DNA from: Lachnospiraceae bacterium | GTDB lineage: Bacteria > Bacillota_A > Clostridia > Lachnospirales > Lachnospiraceae | Direction of reading: 5' to 3' | Length of the DNA stretch: 64,000 bases | Assembly: GCA_021770615.1 (NCBI GenBank) | Contig: JAETQR010000001.1 | Span: forward strand, 119,904 to 183,903 | Shown here: positions 27,753 to 36,196 of the stretch, piece after piece | Layout of the letters: each line of letters starts with the position of its first letter | Position numbering within the stretch: the stretch's first letter is position 1 | Program-made: the position numbers and the translations under genes | Notes under the pieces: model-generated | Database searches by the model: none | What the model was told of the DNA's origin: nothing | The model's input: only the letters and a program-made list of their open reading frames with translations

Positions 27753-27776
27753 CAAGTTTGCCCGTCGGCAAACTTG
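27753..27776. other. Perfect 10-bp hairpin next to the tandem array
   Basis: CAAGTTTGCC, a CGTC loop, then GGCAAACTTG. It lies between the convergent ABC operon and Nudix gene, where a bidirectional terminator would be useful, but neither strand shows a clear T-run after the stem. Confidence 0.5.
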
Positions 27777-27925
27777 CTCCGCAATAGAGCACTTTCCTAT
27801 ATGAAAAAGGTACGCAATATGCACAAAAAACAATAAGATGAGCAGCCTTATGCATGATTCCCACGCTTGAGACTAGTGCATTCGACTGCTTATTTTATTA
27901 TTTTTATGCGGCTTGCTGCCCCTTT

Positions 27926-28375
27926 TTACAGAGGCCTTTTCCACTGCTTCATCTTCTTCAGATCCATATACTCGCTATATGCCTGTTCCATGATCTGCCT
28001 TTCATTTGGAAACCGGAGCAGATGAAACGCTTCATGGTATTTATAAAATCCGGCATCATAAAAATCCTCTTCACGCTGTGGACGACAGTAAAAACTGTCT
28101 GCCTGCATCAGATACCAGTGGACACTTTTTTCCACCACATCGTCATTTGCCGTAAAACTATACCGGCTCTTTCCCACATATTTTACGATACTTCCCGACA
28201 CCCCGCTCTCTTCTTTTACCTCGCGCAGGGCCGTCTCCTCGTACTCCTCACCTTCTTCGACCGTGCCTTTCGGCAAAACCCATCCATCATATTTGTTCTT
28301 GAAATTTTTATAAAGAAGTAAGACCTTCCCTTTGAAAATGACTACCCCACCACAGCTGACAGCCTGTTTTATCAT
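27926..28375 (-). CDS. Nudix hydrolase
   Basis: 149 residues from ATG 28375 with GGAGG upstream. A complete Nudix box is visible at about 37-59: GTVEEGE, then REVKEESGV, matching GX5EX7REUXEEXGU. Such enzymes hydrolyse nucleoside diphosphates linked to another moiety; the substrate cannot be read from the sequence. The start lies 14 bases after the stop of the penicillin-binding protein gene, so it is probably the last gene of that cell-wall operon. Tryptophan and basic residues near the end (MKQWKRPL) are unremarkable. Confidence 0.9.
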   Translation of the reverse strand: MIKQAVSCGGVVIFKGKVLLLYKNFKNKYDGWVLPKGTVEEGEEYEETALREVKEESGVSGSIVKYVGKSRYSFTANDDVVEKSVHWYLMQADSFYCRPQREEDFYDAGFYKYHEAFHLLRFPNERQIMEQAYSEYMDLKKMKQWKRPL

Positions 28376-28389
28376 ATTTCCCTCCGTTT

Positions 28390-29868
28390 TTAAAAATAAG
28401 CATCAAATATTTTTCTTGCGATGGGGACCGCATGAGCGCTTCCCGTACCTGCTCCTTCCACAATAATACTTACAGCCAGTTTTTTCCCATCCTTTTTGGC
28501 ATAGCCGACAAACCATGCGTGGGAATCTGAAGACCCTTCTTTAAACTGCGCCGAACCGGTCTTTCCTCCGGCCTGATAACGGCTTGTATTTAATGCTGTA
28601 GCCGTACCGCTTATCACCGTCTCCCTCATATACTGCTCAAGCTTTTTTGCCTCCTCCTCTGAAATCGGAGAGGAGGCAGCCGAAGGCTCATTCTGAGTGA
28701 CCACATTTCCATACGTGTCTTCGATATGATCTACCAGATAAGGTTTCATAAGCGTTCCTTGATTTAATGCAGCTGACACAAGAAAAACATTTTGCAGCGG
28801 CGTTGTAAGAACAGAACCCTGACCAATCGCCGCCTGCATGATATCCCCCTGGGTGTCTGTTTTCGTCACAGGAAATGCCGATGCTTTCTGCTCCAGTTCT
28901 CCGACCGGAAGTGTCTTATTATAATAAAGCGAATTGCACAAACTGCTCCACTTGGAAGGATCCAGACCGGCCCCGATCTTTGCAAACGCCGCATTGCAGG
29001 ATTTGGCAAAAGCCCTCTCGATACCGATCGTTCCGTGGACCTCATGTCCATAGCAGTTGATCGCGTCTTTTCCCTTTCCGATCTTTCCGGTACAGGTATA
29101 ACGAAATTCTTCATACTCTTTTGTCTCCCGCATATACTCAAGCAGGGTATATAACTTAAATGTAGAACCGGGCGGATACAGTCCCTGTGTAGCCCGGTTA
29201 TAAAGAGCAGATTCATCATCCGGATTATCGACGAGTGATTCCCAGTTTTTATCGACACGATTCGGATCATACGCAGGTTTTGACACCATGGCAAGTACCT
29301 TTCCCGTCGACGGATCCATAACAACAACAGCTCCTTTGCGGCTCCCAAGCGCATCGCTTGCGATCTGGGAGATTTTTACATTCAAAGTCGTAACTACATT
29401 ATTTCCCGGATTTTTTTCGCCCTTCAATTCATTAAAAATACCAGTCACCGGATTGATCCCTGTCGTCAGCATCGTATAGCTTTCTGATTTCTCCAACCCG
29501 GTCTTCCCATGGCTCACTCTCCCCACGACATGCGCAAACAAATCGTCATAGGGATACACTCTCGTCTCTTTTCCTTCATCATCGGCAACTGTCTTCGCAA
29601 GCACTTTTCCTTTATCAGAAAGGATACTGCCTTTCGTGACCCGTTCTGCGAGAAGATCCTGTCTTTTATTTTCCGGATTGTTCAGGATCTGGTCCGTATC
29701 CCCGGCGAGAAACCAGATCACATATCCCGCCATAAACACAAACAAAAACATGAACAGGTATGTCACTGTGGCCATTTCCCGGTTCATCCGCTTACTCTTT
29801 TTTAGCTCTCTTTTTACTTCTCTTCGATCCAGCTTTTCCTCCGGAAGCGACTTTTTCTTCTTCCTCAA
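28390..29868 (-). CDS. Class B penicillin-binding protein (transpeptidase)
   Basis: 492 residues. All three transpeptidase motifs are present: STFK (about 233), SCN (about 288) and KTG (about 434), after a cytoplasmic basic tail and one membrane anchor at about 33-55. It would cross-link peptidoglycan with the FtsW/RodA polymerase encoded just upstream, which it overlaps by 77 bases in another frame. The start taken is TTG 29868 because AGGAGG lies right before it inside the upstream gene. The next ATG (residue 28) has a poor ribosome site and would remove most of the basic tail. Shorter than PBP2/SpoVD proteins (600 or more), it resembles the compact PbpA type. Role in division, elongation or sporulation cannot be decided. 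Confidence 0.92.
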   Translation of the reverse strand: MRKKKKSLPEEKLDRREVKRELKKSKRMNREMATVTYLFMFLFVFMAGYVIWFLAGDTDQILNNPENKRQDLLAERVTKGSILSDKGKVLAKTVADDEGKETRVYPYDDLFAHVVGRVSHGKTGLEKSESYTMLTTGINPVTGIFNELKGEKNPGNNVVTTLNVKISQIASDALGSRKGAVVVMDPSTGKVLAMVSKPAYDPNRVDKNWESLVDNPDDESALYNRATQGLYPPGSTFKLYTLLEYMRETKEYEEFRYTCTGKIGKGKDAINCYGHEVHGTIGIERAFAKSCNAAFAKIGAGLDPSKWSSLCNSLYYNKTLPVGELEQKASAFPVTKTDTQGDIMQAAIGQGSVLTTPLQNVFLVSAALNQGTLMKPYLVDHIEDTYGNVVTQNEPSAASSPISEEEAKKLEQYMRETVISGTATALNTSRYQAGGKTGSAQFKEGSSDSHAWFVGYAKKDGKKLAVSIIVEGAGTGSAHAVPIARKIFDAYF

Positions 29869-31177
29869 GGCTCTCCTCCTCTCTTCCGTTTAATACATAC
29901 AGTCCCTGTATGATACTGAATATAATGATCGTCGTCATAATTGAACTTCCACCATAACTGATGAGCGGCAGTGTCACCCCGGTAGAAGGGATAAATTTCG
30001 TCACACCGCCCACACATAAAAATACCTGAAAGATAAATACGACACTGAGCCCAAACGCCGTCAGCTTATAAAACTGCTTTTTCATCTTCATGGCAATATT
30101 GACAAACATGATATAACTGCTGAGATAGACCATGATAAGACAGATGGCAAATACACCACCCAACTCTTCCGATATCATACAAAAAATGAAATCACTCTCT
30201 ACAACGGGCACACTCGATGGCAGGCCTTTTCCAAGCCCCATACCGATAAAGCCGCCGGTTCCGATCGCAAAGAGGGAGCGTGCCACCTGATACCCCGCAT
30301 CATTGATCGTGCCCCATGGATCCTGCCAGGCAATTACACGGGTCCTCACATGCGCAAAGAACTTATAGGCCACGACCGCCGCCAGCGCTCCACCGCCAAG
30401 ACCTGCCCCCAGATAAGCAACATTCATCGTGGCGACATATAAAACAACGACATACGTGATAAAATAAATGAGGGCCGCGCCCAGATCTTTCTCTGCTACA
30501 AGGATGACCACATGGACAGCAGCCACACATGTGATCAGCACGATATGTTTAAACCGGGTGCTCTTTGCCAGCAGGGATGACATAAAAAACACATACAGGA
30601 TCTTGACAAATTCCGAGGGTTGTATCTCGATCCCTGCGAGCCGGATCCAGTTCCGGGAACCATATTTTTCCACACCAATGACAAATACAAGCAGCAAAAA
30701 TAGTATTCCCACTAAAGCATACTGCCATCCAAGGCGTTCCAATATACTGAATTTCTCGATGAATAGCGGAACAAAAATACAAAATACCATAGCGATCGTT
30801 GCAAGGACGATCTGGTGGATGGCATAACGGCTGGACAGACGCCCCAGTATGATAAAACCGGTCATCATGCACATCATCATATTATTCAGGACAAGTTTGG
30901 ACAGCCCCTTATAGCACGTCTGGTATATCTTTATGAAGACAAAATAAAATACCAGCTCCACAGCCCATAAAAACACATACATGAGCGACATATTTTCCAT
31001 GATGAGAATAAAACTCATGACCGCATGGAGCAGCACCGTAAGCGTCCGCTGTGCGGCAAACACTTTATTCTGCCGCTCCTTATTTTTCCCGGCAAATGCC
31101 CGGAACGCATAAAACGTATAAAGAGCAAATAACAATATGATCACATATCTGGCCAGCTCTACGATAAAAAGTTCCAT
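29792..31177 (-). CDS. FtsW/RodA/SpoVE-family peptidoglycan glycosyltransferase
   Basis: 461 residues with about ten to twelve membrane segments. The SEDS family builds glycan strands from lipid II at the outer face of the membrane, paired with a class B PBP. Recognisable family stretches are GSRNWIRLAGIEIQPSEF, the GLGKGLPSSVPVVESDFIF region with a conserved acidic residue, and the C-terminal TGVTLPLISYGGSS. A roughly 100-residue N-terminal extension with extra membrane helices precedes the core. The C-terminus is highly basic and acidic-mixed (KRSKKRAKKE). The gene overlaps the U32 gene upstream by 19 bases and the PBP downstream by 77, so the three are translationally linked. Confidence 0.93.
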   Translation of the reverse strand: MELFIVELARYVIILLFALYTFYAFRAFAGKNKERQNKVFAAQRTLTVLLHAVMSFILIMENMSLMYVFLWAVELVFYFVFIKIYQTCYKGLSKLVLNNMMMCMMTGFIILGRLSSRYAIHQIVLATIAMVFCIFVPLFIEKFSILERLGWQYALVGILFLLLVFVIGVEKYGSRNWIRLAGIEIQPSEFVKILYVFFMSSLLAKSTRFKHIVLITCVAAVHVVILVAEKDLGAALIYFITYVVVLYVATMNVAYLGAGLGGGALAAVVAYKFFAHVRTRVIAWQDPWGTINDAGYQVARSLFAIGTGGFIGMGLGKGLPSSVPVVESDFIFCMISEELGGVFAICLIMVYLSSYIMFVNIAMKMKKQFYKLTAFGLSVVFIFQVFLCVGGVTKFIPSTGVTLPLISYGGSSIMTTIIIFSIIQGLYVLNGREEESLEEEEKVASGGKAGSKRSKKRAKKE

Positions 31178-33489
31178 TGTGTCAAAACCTTTCCTGCCTC
31201 TTCTGCATTTTCAAATGTGAAACTCACCTCCGGGATCCCTGTCGTATTTCCCGGTTCATGCCAGTCCGCATTTTTTTCATATATTACATTGTAACAGTAA
31301 TCACAATAATTTACCACCGTAAACTCATCTTTTTTCGGGGTTCGGATGCTGACCGGACACTTCTCTTCCGGCATCTTATGATGTGCTTCTGTATCGTATG
31401 CCGCCTTATGGCATTTGCCAAGCTGTGAACGGACGCACCCCTCCGTCGTCATGACCGGAATCCTTCCATACGCCATATAGATATGCCCATTGATTCCAAG
31501 CTCACGGTATACTTTCTCTGTCCTACGGTTCCATTGATACATAGCCGGAGAAGCGAGAATATCTCCTTTCCCTAGGTTCATTTTTTGAACAACGGGGAAA
31601 GCCTCAATCGAATGAATGATAACACCGGCACACATCCCCTCCCGGAGAGCGCCTCCATATTTATTCCACATCTGTAGAAAATACTCTGTGTTTTTTCTTC
31701 TCAAAACAGCCGGCAAAGAGATATAATAAGAAAATTCCCCGCAGGCCCCAGGAAGCTTTTCCCACTCCTTAGGCGTGAACTCTTCCAGTTTCAAATGAAA
31801 CCGTGTATTATAAGCATTTACCTCTGTGACTGATCTTACTCCCTTTATCTGGCAAAAATCTGTCACACCTGCGATCACAAATGATTTTATTTCGGGAGAA
31901 CATACCTCCTGACCGGACTGGTATCCGCCCCCCACCGATGTATCCATCTTAGAGGCAGATGATCGTTCTTCCCCCCGGCCTGCTTTTCTCCGGTGAGACC
32001 GGAGAAGCTCTCTGGTCATCTCCTCAAATCCCTGGCGCCTCAGGGCGGCGATCGTTCCCAATGGGATAAATATCTTTTCTCCGACCGAAACATCCAGACG
32101 TCCGAATTCAAACTCACTCTCCCCGGTCTTTCGCAGTCTTTTTTCAACATCTTCCGCCTGAACCGGCCTTCCCTCTGCCTGTTCTGCCATAACTCCATAC
32201 ACCGTGCACTCTGTTTCCCCGCAGGAAAGCGTAAGACTTACTTTTTTCCCACACTCTGCCAGGAAAGTTCCATGAAGCTCCACTTTACATTTTCTTTTTC
32301 CCTCATTGATCAGATCTGTGATCTCATCCAGAAGATGATTGTTTTTCGTCCGGTATACGTTCTGCCCCGGTTCCAGCATACTTCCTTTCTTATAACGTGC
32401 CACAACCGTACCAGGCAAAGCGACTCCTTCTTTTACCGTATACTCATATACCGGCATCCCCTTTTCATCCCGGAACTCTAATATATCCTGTGCATTTATC
32501 CCAGTATCCAGCCGGTACTCCACGGTATTTTTATTTACTTTTGTGACGGTTCCCACACAGACGCCAAAATGACCGTTCTTCACAGGATATACGATATTTT
32601 TTTTCGATCTTTCAAATAAATACCCTCCGGAAAAACCACCCCGGTTATAAATATCCGCCAGTTTTTGGATGTCTTTTGCCACTTCTTTATCGCTGATCTT
32701 GAGACCGGACAGATAAGCATCGGCATACAGCCGGTAAAGATGCGCGGTATAGGCAGTGTAAGCAGGCTTTTTCATCCGCCCCTCGATTTTAAAAGAATCC
32801 ACACCCGCTTTGATCAGTTCCCCTACCCCGGACAACGTACAAAGGTCTTTGGGGCTGAGTATATACCCGGCCTTTTTTCCCTCCACCTCATAGGGAAGTC
32901 TGCACGGTTGCGCGCACATCCCGCGGTTTCCACTCCTGCCCCCGATCACCTGACTGAGTAAACACTGTCCTGAATAACAATAGCAAAGAGCTCCATGGAC
33001 GAATACTTCAATTTCAAGATCCGTTTCCCGGCGCATCTGTTTGATTTCCTGAAGAGAAAGTTCCCTCGCCGGCACGATCCTTGTCACACCATACGGCTTT
33101 AAAAGATTCGCACCCTCTCCTGTCAGAAGGCTCATCTGGGTACTGGCATGCAAAGAAAGGCCCGGGAAAGATTGCCGGATATGATCCATCACCCCGAAAT
33201 CCTGAACAATAACTGCATCCAGCCCGGACTCATACAATGGTTTGATAAGATCGTACAGCTGGCCCTCAAGCTCCTGTTCCGTGAGAAGCGTATTTACCGT
33301 CAAATATATTTTCTTTCCGTGCAGATGGGCAAAATCCAAAATCCGGCACAATTCATCCACATCCGGATTATCTGCAAATGCCCTCGCCGAAAAACGGTCT
33401 GTCCCTGTATAGACCGCATCGGCACCACTGTATAACCCCGCATAGATCGCTTCCCTCGAACCACCCGGTGCAAGTATTTCAACACTCAT
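31159..33489 (-). CDS. U32-family protein, RlhA-like (possible rRNA hydroxylation factor)
   Basis: 776 residues from ATG 33489, selected because GAGGG precedes it and the family motif MSVEILAPGGSREAIYAG starts there. The U32 core contains the cysteine motif CYCYSGQCLLS with GNRGMCAQPCR. The long C-terminal part with CGETECTV and later cysteines (CHKAAYD, NYCDYCYNVIY) fits the DUF3656-bearing branch. In E. coli the member with that architecture, RlhA, is needed to hydroxylate C2501 of 23S rRNA; other U32 proteins act on tRNA or ubiquinone. Older annotations call these collagenase-like peptidases. The gene leads the rodA/PBP/Nudix cluster after a terminator. Confidence 0.88.
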   Translation of the reverse strand: MSVEILAPGGSREAIYAGLYSGADAVYTGTDRFSARAFADNPDVDELCRILDFAHLHGKKIYLTVNTLLTEQELEGQLYDLIKPLYESGLDAVIVQDFGVMDHIRQSFPGLSLHASTQMSLLTGEGANLLKPYGVTRIVPARELSLQEIKQMRRETDLEIEVFVHGALCYCYSGQCLLSQVIGGRSGNRGMCAQPCRLPYEVEGKKAGYILSPKDLCTLSGVGELIKAGVDSFKIEGRMKKPAYTAYTAHLYRLYADAYLSGLKISDKEVAKDIQKLADIYNRGGFSGGYLFERSKKNIVYPVKNGHFGVCVGTVTKVNKNTVEYRLDTGINAQDILEFRDEKGMPVYEYTVKEGVALPGTVVARYKKGSMLEPGQNVYRTKNNHLLDEITDLINEGKRKCKVELHGTFLAECGKKVSLTLSCGETECTVYGVMAEQAEGRPVQAEDVEKRLRKTGESEFEFGRLDVSVGEKIFIPLGTIAALRRQGFEEMTRELLRSHRRKAGRGEERSSASKMDTSVGGGYQSGQEVCSPEIKSFVIAGVTDFCQIKGVRSVTEVNAYNTRFHLKLEEFTPKEWEKLPGACGEFSYYISLPAVLRRKNTEYFLQMWNKYGGALREGMCAGVIIHSIEAFPVVQKMNLGKGDILASPAMYQWNRRTEKVYRELGINGHIYMAYGRIPVMTTEGCVRSQLGKCHKAAYDTEAHHKMPEEKCPVSIRTPKKDEFTVVNYCDYCYNVIYEKNADWHEPGNTTGIPEVSFTFENAEEAGKVLTQWNFLS

Positions 33490-33529
33490 AATTTCCCTCT
33501 TTTCTAACGATTGGCGGCCTGGCCGCATA

Positions 33530-33571
33530 AAATATTTAAAACGGGAAACAGGCATGTCCCCGTTTCCCGTT
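33530..33571 (-). terminator. Terminator after zapA
   Basis: AACGGGAAAC and GTTTCCCGTT pair perfectly over about ten bases just past the zapA stop. On the minus strand the stem continues into TTTTAAATATTTT. It separates zapA from the U32 gene, though read-through is possible because no strong promoter is evident between them. Confidence 0.7.
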
Positions 33572-33575
33572 CATA

Positions 33576-34406
33576 TTATCGTTTTCCCCGCCGGTTTCTG
33601 GACTCCAGATCTGCGATCCGGCGCTCTGCCGCCTCAAGCTTCGCTCTCAGCTCGGCATTTTCTTTTTCAATCTTCTCCCTCTCCTCAAGCTTTTCTTTTT
33701 CCTGTGCACGCTCTTTCTCAAGCGTTTTCAGTTTTTCATCTAACGCCCTTTTTTCCTCTTCACTTTCTCTTCTGAGTACTCTGAGCTCATCATTTAACTT
33801 CTTTTCCTCTTCTTCGCTCTTCTTCCCGAGCGCCTTCAGTTTTTCATTCAGGGTCTCTGTCTTCTTTTTCAGACGTGCATTTTCATTTTCCAGCTTCGTC
33901 GTCGTCTCTAATGCCGTTTCCAGTTTGGCCGCATTGCCACTGTTTTCCGCCTCAACCCGTGAAAGCTTACCTTCCAGCGTGACAGCCTTAGAAGAATTCT
34001 CCTCATTTTTCACATTGAGTTCAACGATTTTTTTCTCAGCCTCATCCAGCTCCTGTTCAAGAGTATCTTTTTTCTGGACCGCCTTTTCTGTCCTGCTCTT
34101 ACTCTCAAGAACTTCATGCTTCATATCGAGCACCATCTTATCTTTGCGCTCATTCTCCTTTTTCGTCGCCTGACTCTCTTTTTTGGCCTTAAAATAATCA
34201 TCGGCGATATTGACCGCCAGAAGAATATTTCTAAGATCCATATCAAGGCTGTAATAATAATCCTGATTTTTAAATTCTGCGTATTTACTATTTATGTATG
34301 TCGCTACCTTCTGGAGATATTCGGCACTCTCAAATCCACAGATCGTATACCTTCTTCCGTTGATCAGTACCTCTACATCATTTTTGTTTTTCATAACCGG
34401 CCCCAT
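33576..34406 (-). CDS. zapA: ZapA-like cell division protein with long coiled-coil extension
   Basis: 276 residues; ATG 34406 or 34394 (MKNKNDVEV) could be the start. The first 90 or so residues match ZapA: VEVLINGRRYTICGFESAEYLQKVATYINSKY ... NILLAVNIADDYFK. ZapA binds FtsZ and bundles protofilaments at mid-cell. Typical ZapA proteins have about 85-110 residues. Here a continuous Glu/Lys/Leu-rich heptad region from about 95 to 276, including EEEKKLNDELRVLRRE, adds a long coiled coil, ending with the basic NRRGKR. The extension could bridge Z-ring filaments over a greater distance. Own promoter and terminator flank it, next to peptidoglycan-synthesis genes. Confidence 0.88.
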   Translation of the reverse strand: MGPVMKNKNDVEVLINGRRYTICGFESAEYLQKVATYINSKYAEFKNQDYYYSLDMDLRNILLAVNIADDYFKAKKESQATKKENERKDKMVLDMKHEVLESKSRTEKAVQKKDTLEQELDEAEKKIVELNVKNEENSSKAVTLEGKLSRVEAENSGNAAKLETALETTTKLENENARLKKKTETLNEKLKALGKKSEEEEKKLNDELRVLRRESEEEKRALDEKLKTLEKERAQEKEKLEEREKIEKENAELRAKLEAAERRIADLESRNRRGKR

Positions 34407-34433
34407 TTCTTAAACATCATAGTTATGGACATA

Positions 34434-34462
34434 ATTTTACACGAATTTTCAATATCCGTCAA
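34434..34462 (-). promoter_or_regulatory. Promoter of zapA
   Basis: TTGACG (34457-34462), 17 bases, TAAAAT (34434-34439), about 30 bases upstream of the ATG. Near-consensus in both boxes and spacing. Confidence 0.7.
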
Positions 34463-34587
34463 GATTCAACGTTCCGGCACGGAAATGAATTTAAAATTTC
34501 CAGTAGTTATATTCACAGAGAGAGTAACAAGTATACAGCAGCCATAATTCAAAAACGGTATACCCTTTTAACACCTTCCCCAATTTT

Positions 34588-34983
34588 CTAACTATTCTGT
34601 ATATACTTTTCTATTATATCATAAAACTCATATGCCCTGCTCAACTGTTCCCGGGCATCCGACTGAGACGCAATAAAAAAATCAGCGTAGTCCGTGTTGT
34701 TCCGAATCTGAAATGCTTTACTTATATATCTTGAATACTTTTTATCTAATTTTCCGGTTTTTATATATTCCCGTTGAAAGTATGAAATCACACCACTATG
34801 TTTTGAAAAATCCTGTCCTTCCATAGCCAGGAGTGCTCGTACTGCTGGAAACATTGCATAATAAGAACGACTAATTGAATCCTTATAAGAGCCATCATCC
34901 AATAAAACATCTGCAGAATGTAGACGTTCTTTTGCTGAATTAAGGCAATATTGTACCAATTCATTTTTATTGCCACTTTCCAA
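34588..34983 (-). CDS. HEPN-domain protein of a HEPN/nucleotidyltransferase pair
   Basis: 131 residues starting at TTG 34983, seven bases after GAGGGG and overlapping the upstream gene by 17 bases. The fold signature SRSYYAMFPAVRALLAMEG ... FQIRNNTDYADF is that of the HEPN family. Paired with a minimal nucleotidyltransferase, HEPN proteins are often RNase toxins neutralised by AMPylation. The catalytic RX4-6H is not visible here: after Arg comes NNTDY without the histidine. It may therefore be a non-nuclease branch of the family or use other residues. Confidence 0.8.
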   Translation of the reverse strand: MESGNKNELVQYCLNSAKERLHSADVLLDDGSYKDSISRSYYAMFPAVRALLAMEGQDFSKHSGVISYFQREYIKTGKLDKKYSRYISKAFQIRNNTDYADFFIASQSDAREQLSRAYEFYDIIEKYIQNS

Positions 34984-35314
34984 TCAATATCCCCTCCTCT
35001 TGAATATTCTTGTAATACGGAATAATTTCCTTATATTCCATATATTCATGAAAGGGTATAACTGTCGGTGAAACTATCGTTCCATATTCCAATTCTAAAT
35101 CCGAAGATATATCCCACACCTGATCCAATTTCTGTTGTAGCTCATAACGTTCCCCATGAACAATGGCTACAATATCAATATCTGAATCATTATTATAATC
35201 GCCTCTTGCATATGAGCCATATAACAATATCCTTGCAATATTTTCTCCATACACATCATGATAAACTTTATACAGATGATTGAGTATAATAGATAATTCG
35301 CTTTTTGTACACAT
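34967..35314 (-). CDS. Minimal nucleotidyltransferase (MNT) partner of the HEPN protein
   Basis: 115 residues from ATG 35314 with a GGAAGG ribosome site. The nucleotidyltransferase motif is intact: LLYGSYARGDYNNDSDIDIV, with the GS turn and the DxD pair that binds metal and nucleotide. In characterised HEPN/MNT modules this partner acts as antitoxin by transferring AMP to the HEPN protein. It is translated first, as antitoxins commonly are, and its end overlaps the HEPN start. A promoter with a palindrome in the leader precedes it. Confidence 0.88.
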   Translation of the reverse strand: MCTKSELSIILNHLYKVYHDVYGENIARILLYGSYARGDYNNDSDIDIVAIVHGERYELQQKLDQVWDISSDLELEYGTIVSPTVIPFHEYMEYKEIIPYYKNIQEEGILIGKWQ

Positions 35315-35336
35315 GATATCACCTTCCTATCAACCC

Positions 35337-35352
35337 CAAAACAAATGTTTTG
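35337..35352 (-). promoter_or_regulatory. Palindrome in the MNT/HEPN leader, possible autoregulatory operator
   Basis: CAAAACAAATGTTTTG has perfect 7-base arms around AA. It lies between the -10 and the MNT start codon, a common place for toxin-antitoxin operators. Confidence 0.4.
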
Positions 35353-35360
35353 TTCTCCAC

Positions 35361-35389
35361 ATTTTATCATAAATGTTTCGTATTGGCAA
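35361..35389 (-). promoter_or_regulatory. Promoter of the MNT/HEPN pair
   Basis: TTGCCA (35384-35389), 17 bases, TAAAAT (35361-35366), about 47 bases upstream of the MNT start codon. Confidence 0.65.
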
Positions 35390-35468
35390 TAAAAAGAATA
35401 TGGGAATTATTTAGCCCCCACATATACAATTTTATCTGCACACATCAAATTATGTATGCAGCTTACCC

Positions 35469-35488
35469 ATAAGTTCAACAGAACTTAT
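35469..35488. other. Short perfect inverted repeat
   Basis: ATAAGTTC, AACA loop, GAACTTAT, followed on the plus strand by ATTTTT. It lies 28 bases past the stop of the minus-strand HAD gene. The T-run is on the wrong side to be that gene's terminator, so its role is unclear. Confidence 0.4.
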
Positions 35489-35515
35489 ATTTTTCAGACT
35501 TTTTCTTCTCTCCTC

Positions 35516-36196
35516 CTACACCCCTTCTACACCCAGCACTTCTTCCCACATCTGCTCTTGAAACAACTCTTTAAATCCCCTTATGGCAAGATCCGAATCC
35601 CGTTTTATCTCCTCCCATGAGTCCCCTGACTTCGCATCGTAGACCCCGATCGTGTAAAATCCGCCAGCCTGCGCCGCCCGTATCGCTGTATGGACATCTT
35701 CAAAAACAATACATTCCTCCGGAATGCAGCCGATCTTTTCCGCCGCCTTTATGTAAACATCCGGGAATCCCTTTCCCCGCTCCACCTCTTTTGTCTCCGT
35801 AAATGCCTCAAAAAAATCATGAACTCCGTTTCTTATCAGACATTCTTTAAACAAAGAACCATAAGAGGCCGTAGCCACCCCGAGATGGATGCCCTGTTCT
35901 TTTAAGTACTTGAGCGTCTCCCTGACTCCGGGCTTGATGCCGACTTCTTCATGATACATCTTCTGTGCCATCCGGTTCCACTCTTCTATAATATCCTCCG
36001 GCCTTTCTTCCAAACAAAAACGCTTGATCGTATATTCAGCGGTTTCCCGGAACCCAAGCCCTGCGATTACTCTCTGATAATCCGGCGGCACCTCAAATCC
36101 CCTTTCGCCGAGAAACTCCTTGTCGATCCGCCCCCATACCCACATGGAATCAAGCAGCGTTCCGTCAAGATCAAAAATCGCACCTTTTATTCTCAT
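35516..36196 (-). CDS. HAD-family hydrolase (beta-phosphoglucomutase-like)
   Basis: 226 residues from ATG 36196, which overlaps the stop of the SGNH gene by four bases (ATGA type). The catalytic DLDGTLLDSMW motif is at residue 9, the C1-type helical cap follows, and the later motifs ATASYGS, KGFPDVYIKAAEKIG and VFEDVHTAIRAAQAGG complete a phosphatase or phosphomutase of the PGM-like branch. Substrate unknown. With a second HAD hydrolase and an SGNH esterase it forms a compact three-gene run. ATG start and overlap agree with translational coupling. Confidence 0.9.
   Translation of the reverse strand: MRIKGAIFDLDGTLLDSMWVWGRIDKEFLGERGFEVPPDYQRVIAGLGFRETAEYTIKRFCLEERPEDIIEEWNRMAQKMYHEEVGIKPGVRETLKYLKEQGIHLGVATASYGSLFKECLIRNGVHDFFEAFTETKEVERGKGFPDVYIKAAEKIGCIPEECIVFEDVHTAIRAAQAGGFYTIGVYDAKSGDSWEEIKRDSDLAIRGFKELFQEQMWEEVLGVEGV

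Noticed and set aside
35469..35488. Terminator for the HAD gene at 35516
   Set aside because: The T-run follows the stem on the plus strand, whereas the gene reads on the minus strand.
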